Assembly (NCBI RefSeq): GCF_037969725.1
Contig: NZ_CP150203.1
Span: forward strand, 5,401,001-5,465,000
From: Paenibacillus sp. FSL W8-0426
GTDB lineage: Bacteria; Bacillota; Bacilli; Paenibacillales; Paenibacillaceae
Length of the DNA stretch: 64,000 nt
Direction of reading: 5' to 3'
Shown: positions 8,598 to 19,216 of the stretch, piece by piece
Layout of the letters: every line of letters begins with the position of its first letter
How positions within the stretch are numbered: the first letter of the stretch is position 1
Position numbers and translations under genes: made by a program
The notes under the pieces: model-generated
What the model was told of the DNA's origin: nothing
The model's database searches: none
Seen by the model: the letters and a program-made list of their open reading frames with translations, nothing else

Positions 8598-8867
8598 TTA
8601 CCGGTGATTGGCCAGATAAGAACGAACAAGCTCTTCAATGAGCTCATCGCGCTCTTTTTTTCGGACCAGACTGCGCGCATTATTGTGACGAGGGATGTAG
8701 GCGGGGTCACCCGAAATGAGGTACCCGACGATCTGGTTGATCGGATTGTACTCCTTATCCACCAGGGCATCATACACCGTGAGCAGAATCTCTTTGGAGG
8801 AAGCTTCCTGCTCATCACCCTTCACGTTGAATTTAACCGTCTTATCCATGGAGTCCATTGATGACAC
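8598..8867 (-). CDS. ireB: IreB family regulatory phosphoprotein
   Basis: 89 aa, DUF965/IreB family (B. subtilis YrzL). In Enterococcus, IreB is a substrate of the Ser/Thr kinase IreK and controls cephalosporin tolerance. The conserved core is present: [35 protein letters not shown] followed by [17 protein letters not shown]. It lies between alaS and ruvX as in other Bacillales. About 125 nt separate it from ruvX with no clear terminator, so co-transcription with ruvX and yrzB is possible. Confidence 0.92.
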   Translation of the reverse strand: MSSMDSMDKTVKFNVKGDEQEASSKEILLTVYDALVDKEYNPINQIVGYLISGDPAYIPRHNNARSLVRKKERDELIEELVRSYLANHR

Positions 8868-8987
8868 CTCACTTCTGCATGAACATGGGGACCATGTTCT
8901 GCCGAATTGATTACTGCTTCTATAATAACATATTCTGACTCCTACAAGTAAATAAAGGACCCGACAAATATGTTTTTTGCTTGTCTG

Positions 8988-11609
8988 TTATTTGCTAACG
9001 AGCGAAACAGCCAATTTGAGCGCTTCATCCAGCTTGGATGCATCCTTACCTCCGGCTTGCGCCATGTCCGGACGGCCGCCGCCGCCGCCGCCGCATACCG
9101 CGGCAACTTCCTTGACGATTTTTCCTGCATGCAGGCCTTGTTTCACTTGCTCGGCCGGCACGGCAACAACGAAATTGACTTTGCCGTCTACAGCCGCACC
9201 CAGTACTAACACAGCTTCAGGCAGCTTCACTTTCAACTCGTCCGCAATCGTACGCAGTGCATCCATGCTTGGTGCATCAACGCGGGCGGCGAGCACTTGC
9301 GTATTGCCTGCTTGAACGACCTGATCCGTCAATTGGCCGGCTTCCATGGCACTCAGCTTGCCTTGCAGCGATTCGTTCTCTCTTGCCGCTTCTTTCAATT
9401 GGTGATTCAAGCCCTCGATGCGTTTAGGGACGTCAGCTACATTGGCTTTAAGCAAAGCTGCCGACTGTTTGAGCAGATCCAACTGGCTCTCCATATACAT
9501 ATATGCGCCACGGCCCGTAACGGCTTCGATCCGGCGCACGCCTGATCCGATTCCGCTTTCGCTCACCAGTTTGAACAAACCGATCTCCGACGTATTGTTT
9601 ACGTGGCAGCCGCCGCAAAGTTCCAAGCTGTAGTCTCCGATCTGAACGACGCGAACGATATCTCCGTATTTTTCGCCGAACAAGGCCATTGCACCCATCG
9701 CTTTGGCTTCATCGATCGGTTTCAGCTCGATGTCCACGTTCAGATGATTCCAGATTTGCTCATTCACCTGGCGTTCGATTTCCGTCAATTCTTCTGCCGT
9801 AATGCTGCCGAAATGAGAGAAGTCGAAGCGCAGGCGCTGCGGTTCAACAAGGGATCCAGCCTGGTTGACATGGGAGCCCAGCACATCTTTGAGCGCTTTG
9901 TGCAACAAATGGGTTGCCGTATGGTTTTTGATGATATCACCGCGTTTGGAAGCATCCACTTCCGCCTTGATGACATCGCCTACGCGAAGTTCGCCGGCTT
10001 CCACGTTCACGACGTGCACATGCTGCCCCAGCGGTGCTTTGAACAACCCTTGGACTTTCGCGGTAAAGTTTGCTCCGCGCAGCAGTCCCTGGTCGCTGAC
10101 CTGGCCGCCGCTCTCTGCATAGAACGGGGTTTTGTCCAAGATGACTTGGCAGATCTGTCCTTCGCTTGCCGAATCGACAAGCGCATCGCCTGCAACGATG
10201 GCAAGCACTTTCGATTCCGTCAACAGCTCAGTATACCCAACAAATTCGCTTTTAACCTCCAGGTCGGCAAGTGCGCCGCCTTGTACCTTCATGCTCTCGC
10301 TTTCCTGGCGCCCTGCGCGCGCGCGGTCGCGCTGTTCCTGCATGGAGGCGTCAAAACCTTCGCGGTCCACGGTCATGCCGTGTTCCAGCGCATAATCCTC
10401 GGTGAGGTCAAACGGGAAACCGTACGTATCGTACAGCTTGAACGCTTCCGGACCACTGATGACGGTGCGTCCCTCCGCTTTGGCTGTGCTGCTGATGTCA
10501 GCCAGGATCGCCAGCCCGTCGCTGAGCGTTTCATGGAAACGTTCTTCTTCCGTTTTGATCACTTTGGCGATGAATTCCTGCTTGTCGACCACTTCCGGAT
10601 AGTATACGCCCATCACTTCGCCTACCGTTGTTGTAAGTTCATACAGGAACGGGCGGTCCAGGCCGATCACTTTGCCGTAACGTACCGCGCGGCGCAGCAG
10701 ACGGCGAATGACGTAACCGCGGCCTTCATTGCTTGGCAGAACTCCGTCACCCACGGCAAAAGCAACGGTGCGGATATGGTCGGCAATGACTTTCAGCGCA
10801 ACGTCCGTTTCGACGCTGTCATTGTACTTCACGCCGGCGAGCGCAGCCGTTCTTTGGATCATCGGCTGGAACAGGTCGGTATCGAAGTTGGAATCCACGT
10901 TTTGCAGAATGGACGCAAAGCGCTCCAGGCCTGCACCGGTATCGATGTTTTTGTTCGGAAGCGGCGTATAGCTGCCATCCTTGTTGTGGTTGAACTGGGA
11001 GAACACGAGGTTCCACACTTCCAGGTAACGTTCGTTTTCCCCGCCCGGGTACATTTCGGGATCGTTCATGTCGCTGCCGTAAGCTTCGCCGCGATCATAG
11101 AAAATTTCGGTACATGGTCCGCACGGGCCTTCGCCGATATCCCAGAAGTTGTCCTCCAGCTTGATGATGCGCTCGGCAGGAATGCCGATTTTTTCGTTCC
11201 ACAGTTTGAATGCTTCTTCGTCTTCGGGATATACCGTCACGGACAGGCGCTCCGGATCGAAACCGATCCACTCCTTGCTTGTCAGGAATTCCCATGCCCA
11301 TGTGATGGTCTCTTCCTTGAAATAGTCTCCGATCGAGAAGTTGCCCAGCATTTCGAAAAACGTATGGTGACGGCGAGTTTTGCCGACGTTTTCGATATCG
11401 TTGGTACGGATGCATTTCTGGGAATTCGCGAGGCGCGGGTTCTCCGGTTTCTCGCGGCCGTCAAAATACGGCTTGAGCGGTGCCATACCTGCATTGATCC
11501 ACAGCAGGGAAGGATCGTTGTGCGGCACGAGCGAGGCGCTCGGCTCGATTTTGTGACCTTTGCTTGCAAAAAACTCTATCCATTTGGACCGGATTTCACT
11601 GGCTTTCAT
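8988..11609 (-). CDS. alaS: Alanyl-tRNA synthetase
   Basis: Class II synthetase charging tRNA-Ala; cytoplasmic. Visible: the N-terminal catalytic core ([14 protein letters not shown], then [20 protein letters not shown]), the tRNA-recognition part, the editing domain with zinc-type motifs [11 protein letters not shown] and CGGCHV, and the C-Ala domain ending in [15 protein letters not shown]. The full length is normal (about 873-878 aa). The frame is open to 11624 ([10 protein letters not shown]); the internal ATG at 11609 ([10 protein letters not shown]) has GGGGGCAGCC upstream and is the more likely start. Expression is controlled by the T-box leader directly upstream. Confidence 0.97.
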   Translation of the reverse strand: MKASEIRSKWIEFFASKGHKIEPSASLVPHNDPSLLWINAGMAPLKPYFDGREKPENPRLANSQKCIRTNDIENVGKTRRHHTFFEMLGNFSIGDYFKEETITWAWEFLTSKEWIGFDPERLSVTVYPEDEEAFKLWNEKIGIPAERIIKLEDNFWDIGEGPCGPCTEIFYDRGEAYGSDMNDPEMYPGGENERYLEVWNLVFSQFNHNKDGSYTPLPNKNIDTGAGLERFASILQNVDSNFDTDLFQPMIQRTAALAGVKYNDSVETDVALKVIADHIRTVAFAVGDGVLPSNEGRGYVIRRLLRRAVRYGKVIGLDRPFLYELTTTVGEVMGVYYPEVVDKQEFIAKVIKTEEERFHETLSDGLAILADISSTAKAEGRTVISGPEAFKLYDTYGFPFDLTEDYALEHGMTVDREGFDASMQEQRDRARAGRQESESMKVQGGALADLEVKSEFVGYTELLTESKVLAIVAGDALVDSASEGQICQVILDKTPFYAESGGQVSDQGLLRGANFTAKVQGLFKAPLGQHVHVVNVEAGELRVGDVIKAEVDASKRGDIIKNHTATHLLHKALKDVLGSHVNQAGSLVEPQRLRFDFSHFGSITAEELTEIERQVNEQIWNHLNVDIELKPIDEAKAMGAMALFGEKYGDIVRVVQIGDYSLELCGGCHVNNTSEIGLFKLVSESGIGSGVRRIEAVTGRGAYMYMESQLDLLKQSAALLKANVADVPKRIEGLNHQLKEAARENESLQGKLSAMEAGQLTDQVVQAGNTQVLAARVDAPSMDALRTIADELKVKLPEAVLVLGAAVDGKVNFVVAVPAEQVKQGLHAGKIVKEVAAVCGGGGGGRPDMAQAGGKDASKLDEALKLAVSLVSK

Positions 11610-11679
11610 ACTGGCTGCCCCCATTTGAAAAAGATATGTTGGTCCGGTGCGGAATCGCCCGGTTTGTTCCGATACAACA

Positions 11680-11978
11680 ACAAAAAACGCCCCTGAGTAT
11701 TCAGGGACGATGTTATCGCGGTACCACCCTGGTTATTGCCTGCGTTCAATCCATCCGTAACGGAGGGAACGTGCAAGCAATCGCCTTGTTGACGCGAGTA
11801 ACGGTCGCTCCCGGCAGGGTTGTCCTGCACTCCGAAATCAGCTTTCCGCCGCTTCAACTTTCAAGACCCTTCCAGCCATCAGCAGCAGAATAACCCTGCT
11901 ACCGAAGGGGTCTCTTCTCTGAGAAAGGAACGCCCGGCGTACTTCATTTCATCATCGATTTCATTATACAAACATACT
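11680..11978 (-). promoter_or_regulatory. T-box riboswitch leader of alaS
   Basis: The conserved T-box sequence AGGGTGGTACCGCG is at 11717-11730 on the minus strand. It is followed by a terminator hairpin (GTCCCTGA...TCAGGGGCG) and a T run at 11680-11687. Upstream is a long structured region of about 230 nt that forms stems I-III. Uncharged tRNA-Ala should stabilise the antiterminator and allow alaS transcription. I did not assign the specifier codon. Confidence 0.95.
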
Positions 11979-11984
11979 TTTTTC

Positions 11985-12013
11985 ATTATATCGGCAACGT
12001 CAATGCCTGTCAA
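11985..12013 (-). promoter_or_regulatory. Sigma-A promoter of the alaS T-box transcript
   Basis: Perfect consensus on the minus strand: TTGACA at 12008-12013, a 17-nt spacer and TATAAT at 11985-11990, immediately before the T-box leader. Confidence 0.9.
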
Positions 12014-12045
12014 ATGAAGGCAGCAGCCGTCCATCACAGCTTGTA

Positions 12046-13113
12046 TCAGTCCGTTCTTCGCTTAATATAGTATGCGAAAAAATGCTGGACAATGACTTTT
12101 AACACCGCAAATACAGGGACGGCCAAAATTAGGCCGAAGATGCCCGCAATTTCCCCGCCGACAAGCAGGGCAAAAATAATCGAAAGCGGATGCAGATGAA
12201 GCGTTCGCCCAACCACCTGCGGAGAGATAATGTTGCTTTCCAGCACCTGGCACAGCATGTTCACGACGACAACCAGCATCATCATTTTAAACGATACCGT
12301 CGATGCCATCACCACAGCCGGGGCCGCGCCAAGGAAGGGACCAAGATAAGGCACGATGTTGAACACCGCCACAATGCTCGCCAGCAGCAGGGCATAAGGC
12401 ATATCAATGATGATATATCCGATATACGCGAAAATGCCTACGATCACACAGACGATGAACTGGCCGCGAATGTAGTTGCCAAGCGCAGCATCGATTTCTT
12501 TCATGACCGTAACGATTGCTTTTCTCCGGGAACGCGGAAGATAAGCCACGACGGTCCGTTCAAACACCTCAAAATCTTTGAGCATGTAAAAAATGAGGAA
12601 CGGCACGATAAAAATGTTGAACAACACGTTAATCGTCGCCCCGATATTGTCCATCAACACCGTAATTCCTTGGCTAAGCCGATCCTCCATTTGATAAAAC
12701 CAGCTGTTCATGCCTGAACGAACGCTCGGCGGCATCAGTTTGTTGTCCATGTTATTCATCAGACTCTGGGCGCGCATCGACAATTCGGGCATGTGTTCGT
12801 TCAGTTCCTCCAACTGCTCCATCAGCACCGGGATCACGTTAACCAGGATGACTCCGATACAAGTCAGGAAAAACGCATAGATCAACAGTACCGCGATGGA
12901 ACGCGGCACTTTGCGCCCGCCCAGCATGCTGACGATCGGGTTAAGCACATACGAAATGATGAGCGCAATGACAAACGGCGCCAGCACGGTTTTCAGAAAT
13001 CCATATATATGCAGCAGCAATGGCCGCAGCAGCCAGATAAAATACAAAATGATCAAGCCAAGCAGCAGCCAGATGGCATAACGGAACAGCTTGTTTTTGG
13101 TTAATTGCTCCAC
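12046..13113 (-). CDS. yrrI: AI-2E family transporter (YrrI-like permease)
   Basis: 355 aa polytopic membrane protein of the TqsA/PerM superfamily. Two N-terminal helices, a soluble stretch (about 90-140), then several helices including the family signature GPFLGAAPAVV and the C-terminal VVGRTLHLHPLSIIFALLVGGEIAG. Substrate is not predictable; members range from autoinducer export to Na+/H+ antiport. The start is a GTG with AGGAGTGAGG upstream. B. subtilis yrrI is next to alaS in the same orientation. No clear promoter was recognised. Confidence 0.9.
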   Translation of the reverse strand: MEQLTKNKLFRYAIWLLLGLIILYFIWLLRPLLLHIYGFLKTVLAPFVIALIISYVLNPIVSMLGGRKVPRSIAVLLIYAFFLTCIGVILVNVIPVLMEQLEELNEHMPELSMRAQSLMNNMDNKLMPPSVRSGMNSWFYQMEDRLSQGITVLMDNIGATINVLFNIFIVPFLIFYMLKDFEVFERTVVAYLPRSRRKAIVTVMKEIDAALGNYIRGQFIVCVIVGIFAYIGYIIIDMPYALLLASIVAVFNIVPYLGPFLGAAPAVVMASTVSFKMMMLVVVVNMLCQVLESNIISPQVVGRTLHLHPLSIIFALLVGGEIAGIFGLILAVPVFAVLKVIVQHFFAYYIKRRTD

Positions 13114-13271
13114 AGTGCCTCACTCCTCTTTGGACTGGCTCTGAAAGTCAGTATATGTAGGAGCAGGAGTATTTATTAATTGTTTCAGTTTTTGGGAAGC
13201 TGCCTTTGGCCGAAAGATCTTCTGCCATCTCGAAGCAGGTCCGATAGCGCGCTGCGTTTTTGGGAGAACAT

Positions 13272-13305
13272 GAAAAAGACGCCTCCTTTACTATAAAGGA
13301 GACGT
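13272..13305 (-). terminator. Terminator downstream of the zinc-ribbon/PRC-barrel genes
   Basis: Hairpin ACGNCTCCTTTA with its complement around a 3-nt loop (one mismatch), followed on the minus strand by CTTTTT. It would end transcripts from the genes at 13474-14215, about 170 nt after the last stop codon. Confidence 0.75.
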
Positions 13306-13473
13306 AACCGATGCATCTTGCACTTCGCCTCTGCATACGATAAAGTAATGCGATACGCGAGTACAAGCCTTTCGATCGAATGCATATCGTAATGTAACCC
13401 TTGCAGGCTGCACCTTGGTGCCCGGCGCCTGACATTGTCACAAAACCGCATGTAAACGAAGTTTTGTTTGCAA
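13306..13473 (-). other. Long untranslated 3' region with an extra hairpin
   Basis: No convincing gene; the short frames here lack ribosome sites and family likeness. On the minus strand there is a possible stem made from AGGC...GCACC AA GGTGC...GCCT near 13405-13435. It may be only the 3' end of the upstream mRNA, or a small RNA that ends at the terminator at 13272-13305. Confidence 0.3.
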
Positions 13474-13689
13474 TTAAGAAGAAGCGTGCAAATGGGGAAA
13501 ATCCTGCGGCAGCTCTTCGCCAAAAAACAAATCGTCCAGCGAGCTAAGCGTACCGTCCTCCTCCACTTGATATACGGACATCTTGTCGCCGTTGACGTTC
13601 AATTCAATAAAGCATCCCCAGCAATAAAACTGATGGGAGCCGATTTTACCGATATCTTTGGAACTACAGTTTGGACATTTCATATTCAT
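13474..13689 (-). CDS. Small zinc-ribbon protein of unknown function
   Basis: 71 aa. The N-terminus shows a treble/zinc ribbon with CPNCSSKDIGKIG and YCWGCF, two CxxC pairs 15 residues apart, then a short beta region and an acidic tail. A nucleic acid or protein contact is plausible, but there is no evidence for a specific role. It starts 4 nt after the stop of the PRC-barrel gene and is surely co-transcribed with it. Confidence 0.75.
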   Translation of the reverse strand: MNMKCPNCSSKDIGKIGSHQFYCWGCFIELNVNGDKMSVYQVEEDGTLSSLDDLFFGEELPQDFPHLHASS

Positions 13690-13693
13690 TCAC

Positions 13694-14215
13694 CTATCCG
13701 TTCACAGAATGAATGGCATTTTCCAAGCGCTGTTCACTCAGCGGGGGCACCATTACAGCACTCTCTCCAATGGACATATCACTTGTACATGGCAGCCATT
13801 TGCGGCCTTCGATCAAGTCGGACACAAAACCGTCCGTAATTTCGATCCCTTTTATTGTATTTCCCAACTCCTGGTCAAAATAAACATCAGAGACGCGTCC
13901 AAGCAGCAAACCGTCGCCGGTCAACACCGACATCTCTTTTAATTTGGACTGACCGAGGAGGTACGTATGTTTTATGTTGTCGGCTCCCGTCTTGCGGACA
14001 GCCTGTTGATTACGGATCATGACGGCATCTTCGCCGTAGGCAACGATATCTTGCCACTGCACGATTTTGACATGACTGGTAAACAGGCCTTTGCTTTCAA
14101 GTTCAATGCCTTCAATTTTCCAATCGTCGCTCACAATGAAATCCTGGATTTTCCCGACCTGTTTTCCGCCTTCCACATCAAAAACGGCAAGACCGATCAT
14201 TTCCTGAAGCTTCAT
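13694..14215 (-). CDS. PRC-barrel domain protein (YrrD-like)
   Basis: 173 aa with two PRC-barrel repeats: EMIGLAVFDVEGGKQVGKIQDFIV near the N-terminus and EMSVLTGDGLLLGRVSDVYFD from about residue 92. PRC-barrels occur in RimM and photosynthetic reaction centre H subunits and mediate protein or RNA contacts. B. subtilis yrrD, of unknown function, is a PRC-barrel protein in the equivalent neighbourhood. The ribosome site AGGAGGAC is 4-5 nt before the ATG. Confidence 0.85.
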   Translation of the reverse strand: MKLQEMIGLAVFDVEGGKQVGKIQDFIVSDDWKIEGIELESKGLFTSHVKIVQWQDIVAYGEDAVMIRNQQAVRKTGADNIKHTYLLGQSKLKEMSVLTGDGLLLGRVSDVYFDQELGNTIKGIEITDGFVSDLIEGRKWLPCTSDMSIGESAVMVPPLSEQRLENAIHSVNG

Positions 14216-14378
14216 CGCAGTGTCCTCCTCATCATCTTATCGTGAAACAGACGCGGCATCATTGAATTTAGGTATTCCCCGAATGAACGAAAAACCATTC
14301 ACCGTCGCCCCAGACCGCTCCATTCAACCGATAAATTGGAACTCCTCCCCTCCTTCTGTTCCGCAGATAAAGAGACCC

Positions 14379-15530
14379 TCAAAGTCTATTACGAAGTCGC
14401 AAAAGAATGGTTCCAATTTTTTCGCCCGTTTTTATCATTTCTTCCGTAGTATTACCCAACCCCCAGCTAAAACGAATCGCGGAGTGCAATAAAGCTTCCG
14501 GAAGGTTCATCGCTTTGAGTACATGGGACACTTCAAGCGACCCCGAGGTGCATGCCGACCCACTCGCCACCGCAATGCCTTCCATGTCCAGGTTCATGAG
14601 CATCGTTTCTGTCGACACTTCCGGGAAGCTGACGTTAAGGATATGCGGAAGTGTATAATCGGGGTGGCCGTTCACATGAAAATGCTCGGCGCCAACATGC
14701 TTCTCCAACTGTTCCAACAACAGGGAGCGTAAAAGAAGATCATGCTCATAGCGTTTTTCTGCCTGCGACACGGCTATTTTGAGCGCTTCGGCAAAACCGG
14801 CAATACCCGCCATATTTTCGGTTCCCGCACGCCGCTGACGTTCCTGCAGCCCTCCATGCGCCCTTGCTTCCAGCATCGTGCCCCTGCGCACGTACAGCGC
14901 ACCGACGCCCTGCGGACCGTTAATTTTGTGCGCGGACAAGCTGATCATGTCGACAGGCATGTCTTTGCAGGAAATATGCTGCGTCCCCAGCGCCTGTACC
15001 GCATCCGTGTGAAACAGAATGCCGCGTTCGCGGGCAAGTTCACCGATCTCCCGAATCGGCTGGAGCGTGCCGACTTCATTATTAGCGTACATGATCGTGA
15101 TCAGCACGGTATCCGGACGAATGGCCTGCCGCAATTCCTCCATGCGGATTCTTCCATGCTCGTCCACGCCCAAATAAGTCACGTCATAACCTTGGCGCTC
15201 CAGTTCCTCGCAAGTATGCAGCACCGCGTGGTGTTCGACGGCCGACGTAATGATATGCCGCCCTTTGTCTTTCCGGGCCGCGACTGCGCCGAAGATCGCC
15301 AAATTATCGCTTTCCGTGCCTCCGCTGGTAAATACCAATTCGTCAGGGAAACAGCCAAGCAAGGCAGCGATGGCATCCCTGGCTCCATTGACGGTTCGTT
15401 TCGCTTCTCGACCGAAGGCATGGATGCTTGAGGCATTGCCGAATTGCCCGGTCATGATATCCATCATCGTTTGTGCGACCTGTGGATGCACAGGCGTGGA
15501 TGCAGCATGGTCCAAATAAATTCTATTCAT
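14379..15530 (-). CDS. yrvO: Cysteine desulfurase (YrvO type)
   Basis: PLP enzyme that takes sulfur from L-cysteine as a protein persulfide, 383 aa. The PLP lysine is in SLSAHKINGPQGVG, the substrate-binding region in YLDHAASTPVH, and the mobile-loop catalytic cysteine in ASGSACTSGS. In B. subtilis YrvO delivers sulfur directly to MnmA for 2-thiouridine-34 of tRNA. Here mnmA is 1.5 kb away on the opposite strand with cymR between, so the partners are adjacent but not one operon. Length and motifs are complete. Confidence 0.93.
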   Translation of the reverse strand: MNRIYLDHAASTPVHPQVAQTMMDIMTGQFGNASSIHAFGREAKRTVNGARDAIAALLGCFPDELVFTSGGTESDNLAIFGAVAARKDKGRHIITSAVEHHAVLHTCEELERQGYDVTYLGVDEHGRIRMEELRQAIRPDTVLITIMYANNEVGTLQPIREIGELARERGILFHTDAVQALGTQHISCKDMPVDMISLSAHKINGPQGVGALYVRRGTMLEARAHGGLQERQRRAGTENMAGIAGFAEALKIAVSQAEKRYEHDLLLRSLLLEQLEKHVGAEHFHVNGHPDYTLPHILNVSFPEVSTETMLMNLDMEGIAVASGSACTSGSLEVSHVLKAMNLPEALLHSAIRFSWGLGNTTEEMIKTGEKIGTILLRLRNRL

Positions 15531-15644
15531 GTTAATCTTTCACCTCGTAATCGCTATAATGGAATTGGAAATCAAATCGAATGTTTTTGTAATGCAACTT
15601 CAAGTATAATGGAATCACTACATTTGATAAGGAGGAAGAGTGTT

Positions 15645-16019
15645 ATGAGCGATGCCGTACTTGAACAAATTTTGGTCCAGCTGCAGCAGATGAACAAACG
15701 TTTTGATCATATAGATCAGCGTTTGGACAACATGGATGGACATCTGGATGGCATGAATGGGCGCCTGGATAGCATGGATGGTCGTTTCGATCATATTGAA
15801 GGCAGATTGGATACCATCGAACAGCAGACCAAAGATATTCCGCTGCTCAAGCAAGCGGTGCTGGAAACCCTTGAAATCACCAAACGCCTGGAAGAAAACC
15901 AGGCAAGCTTCGAACGCAAGGTTACGGCCGAATTGAATACCCATCAACACAGCATTGATATTTTGAATCGCCGCCAGCTGCGAATGGAGGCTGACATCGA
16001 AACCCTCAAAAATCGCTAG
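15645..16019 (+). CDS. Heptad-repeat coiled-coil protein of unknown function
   Basis: 124 aa starting at an ATG with AAGGAGG 9 nt upstream; the frame is open further upstream but without a ribosome site. Residues 19-60 are six consecutive 7-residue repeats of the form [RH][LF]Dx[MI][DEN][GQ], encoded by an imperfect 21-nt tandem repeat (15699-15824). The rest is also heptad-like helix rich in Glu, Gln and Leu. It should form a parallel coiled coil; no catalytic motif, signal peptide or membrane segment is visible. It sits alone on the plus strand between yrvO and cymR and is followed by its own terminator. A structural or adaptor role is a guess. Confidence 0.85.
   Translation: MSDAVLEQILVQLQQMNKRFDHIDQRLDNMDGHLDGMNGRLDSMDGRFDHIEGRLDTIEQQTKDIPLLKQAVLETLEITKRLEENQASFERKVTAELNTHQHSIDILNRRQLRMEADIETLKNR
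15699..15824 (+). repeat. 21-nt tandem repeat, six imperfect units, coding
   Basis: In-frame DNA repeat behind the heptads of the coiled-coil protein; units share the pattern CGN-YTN-GAT-NNN-ATN. Such repeats can change copy number by slippage. Confidence 0.75.
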
Positions 16020-16157
16020 TCCAATAGCCGGGCTTAAAATTCCAGGCCGAGATTTGCGTTTTTCATACATAGACCGTTAACAGCCATTGTTGCATATGTT
16101 GTTAGTATTTCGACTTAGCTCAACCAACAAGCCTTATAAAAATGCCATTTGCACGCG

Positions 16158-16190
16158 AAAGCCCCCAAATTGGGGGCTTTAATGTTTTTT
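16158..16190 (+). terminator. Terminator of the coiled-coil gene
   Basis: Perfect 9-bp stem AAAGCCCCC...GGGGGCTTT with a 5-nt loop, followed by a T-rich run at 16185-16190. Confidence 0.85.
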
Positions 16191-16241
16191 CCGTGTGTGC
16201 GTGTCGCAGCCTCGATCAAAATGTTAATCATTTAACTGAAA

Positions 16242-16267
16242 GTTTGGCCACAGTAATGAAGCCAAAC
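16242..16267 (-). terminator. Possible terminator of cymR
   Basis: Seven-base-pair stem GTTTGGC...GCCAAAC followed on the minus strand by TTTC, 40 nt after the cymR stop. The T run is weak. Confidence 0.4.
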
Positions 16268-16305
16268 CCTTGCATCAAGGATTTATTAAATCCCATACCT
16301 GAAAA

Positions 16306-16725
16306 TTAAATGTAAAACATGTAGCTGTCCTTCTGCTCCTGGTCCTGATACGAGATCAGGTCTTGCAGCGTCGTCGAATCCAGCACCTCGGCAATGCTGT
16401 CGCGGATACGCAGCCACAGGTCCCGCTTGGCCGGATCGTCTTCCTCGGTGAAGTCCACCGGGGAGATCGGGCCTTCCAACACACGAATGACGTCACCTGC
16501 AGTCACGCTGGCCGGATCGCCGGCCAGAATATAGCCGCCGTACGCTCCGCGAATGCTTTTAACAAGTCCTGCATTGCGCAGGGGAGCGATCAATTGCTCC
16601 AAATAATGCTCCGAGAGCTGATTGCGCTCCGCAATGCTCTTCAGGGAAGTCGGGCCTTCGCCGGTTCTGGCAGCCAGCTCCATCATGATGGTAAGGCCAT
16701 AACGGCCTTTTGTCGATATTTTCAA
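16306..16725 (-). CDS. cymR: Rrf2 family regulator of cysteine metabolism CymR
   Basis: 139 aa winged-helix protein nearly identical in pattern to B. subtilis CymR: KISTKGRYGLTIM, then SEHYLEQLI and GLVKSIRGAYGGY. It lacks the cysteine triad that binds Fe-S in IscR-type members. In Bacillus it represses cysteine uptake and synthesis genes together with CysK. The start is taken as TTG at 16725 (MKISTKGRYG), because AGAGGTG lies 6 nt upstream; an ATG at 16743 would overlap that ribosome site. Gene order cymR-yrvO-mnmA links sulfur control to tRNA thiolation. Confidence 0.92.
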   Translation of the reverse strand: MKISTKGRYGLTIMMELAARTGEGPTSLKSIAERNQLSEHYLEQLIAPLRNAGLVKSIRGAYGGYILAGDPASVTAGDVIRVLEGPISPVDFTEEDDPAKRDLWLRIRDSIAEVLDSTTLQDLISYQDQEQKDSYMFYI

Positions 16726-16996
16726 AGGAGTCACCTCTTTCAATTTTCAGAAAACCTGTTTAGTGTTTGTTCGCTCAGCACATGTGGCCATGATTTCCCG
16801 TCACTGATTCGCCACAGCGGGATATGAAAAAACGGCCCATGTTCCTTAAACCTCCGTATTCCGATCATAACCCTCGCCTAATGTTAACATAACTGCATGC
16901 CCAAAGGAAACATGGATGGCAATTAATCTGTGCGCCTGGAGTGGACAGTATCCAAAGTTCCCCGGGTGTATCGTAAGTTGGGTCCGGTTATGCTAG

Positions 16997-18181
<1,185 letters not shown>

Positions 18182-18241
18182 TCAGTCCACGAATTCCATA
18201 CCTGTATGTATGGAGCTTTCTACACAAGCATAAAAGCCAAT

Positions 18242-18290
18242 AAAAGCCATCCCTATCATGTATACCATGGAGGATGGCTTTTTTCCTTCT
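18242..18290 (+). terminator. Terminator shared by mnmA and the crcB pair
   Basis: Long stem AAAAGCCATCC...GGATGGCTTTT with a T run on the plus strand (18280-18286) and an A run on its left side, so it can work in both directions between convergent genes. Confidence 0.85.
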
Positions 18291-18320
18291 TTTCCCTGCA
18301 AAAAAATCCGAATACCCGGT

Positions 18321-18680
18321 TTATGCAGTGATCCACGTGCCGCAAAATGAGGCCAACATGCCCACGATGACCGAACTGACGACGTAAAGGGCTGCTCTAC
18401 CATACCGTTTCCGGCTTATTAGACCCATGGTCTCATAACCAAATGTGGAGAAGGTCGTGTATGCACCGCAAAATCCTGTACCTACGATGACCCACAGCAT
18501 ATCGGAAATGGCTGCAGACGCGTGCCAGCCATAAAGCATTCCAAGCAGCAGCGAACCGCTGATGTTGATCAGCCATGTTCCCCATGGAAACGACGTGCCT
18601 AACCGGGCAGACACCCATCGTCCCAGCGAGTACCGCAGGATCGAACCCATCATGCCTGCTGCACCGATCCAGATGATCAT
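18321..18680 (-). CDS. crcB: Fluoride efflux channel subunit CrcB, second gene
   Basis: 119 aa, four membrane helices, Fluc family. The family motifs are visible: GAAGMMGSILRYSLG near the N-terminus, then PWGTWLINISGSLLLG and GTGFCGAYTTFSTFGYE. Channels are dual-topology dimers that export F-. The start at 18680 overlaps the first gene by ATGA, a translational coupling. The frame extends upstream to 18746 but that part is inside the first gene. Two coupled paralogues usually form a heterodimer. Confidence 0.92.
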   Translation of the reverse strand: MIIWIGAAGMMGSILRYSLGRWVSARLGTSFPWGTWLINISGSLLLGMLYGWHASAAISDMLWVIVGTGFCGAYTTFSTFGYETMGLISRKRYGRAALYVVSSVIVGMLASFCGTWITA

Positions 18681-19078
18681 GCCTGCGCACCGCCCCTTCC
18701 ATCCCTTCTCAACATTTGCTCTCCCCAGCGGATACCGACCGAGCAAAGCAAGAGCCCTGCCGCGATGCTAGTGAATACATACGCAGCCGCACTTATCCAA
18801 TGTCCGCCTTCCGCCAATCGCACCATATCGAGCGCAAAGGTTGAAAAGGTCGTGAACGCGCCGGTAAACCCCGTGCCGATGGCCAGGCGCAGCTCAGCAG
18901 AAATTTTGTGAGGTACGGCTACCGTGAAAAACCACCCCAGAAACAGGCTGCCCACTGCGTTGATCAGCAGCACCCCCCAAGGGAACCCCCCATTGTCCTG
19001 CGGTATCCACAGCTGGACGCCGTAACGGGTCAACGTGCCCGCAATGCCGCCAAGCCCAACATAAACAAGTTCCTTCAT
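18677..19078 (-). CDS. crcB: Fluoride efflux channel subunit CrcB, first gene
   Basis: 133 aa with the same signatures: GLGGIAGTLTRYGVQLW, PWGVLLINAVGSLFLGW and GTGFTGAFTTFSTFALD. Partner of the downstream gene. The ATG at 19078 (MKELVYVG) gives a normal CrcB N-terminus; an ATG at 19090 would add four residues. No fluoride riboswitch was recognised in the 110 nt upstream, although many crcB genes have one. Confidence 0.9.
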   Translation of the reverse strand: MKELVYVGLGGIAGTLTRYGVQLWIPQDNGGFPWGVLLINAVGSLFLGWFFTVAVPHKISAELRLAIGTGFTGAFTTFSTFALDMVRLAEGGHWISAAAYVFTSIAAGLLLCSVGIRWGEQMLRRDGRGGAQA

Positions 19079-19216
19079 GACGCAAGACATCTCCAGACGT
19101 TATACTTTTTCCTTCTCCCTAATGATAGTGGATTATCGAGATTTAAACCATGGGGTCCCGCAGGTACAAGGGAAAAGGCGGTCGGAAGCTGAATTTCTCA
19201 CGCTGGCAAATGCGGA

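Noticed and set aside
9603..11696. 697-codon plus-strand frame opposite alaS
   Set aside because: It lies fully on a clear alaS gene, has no ribosome site or family likeness, and its existence follows from the codon bias of the opposite strand.
13148..13523. Two overlapping minus-strand frames of 97 and 112 codons
   Set aside because: They run through a terminator hairpin and over the zinc-ribbon gene, with no ribosome site or family likeness.
19079..19200. Possible fluoride riboswitch before the crcB pair
   Set aside because: The conserved fluoride aptamer segments were not found on the minus strand.
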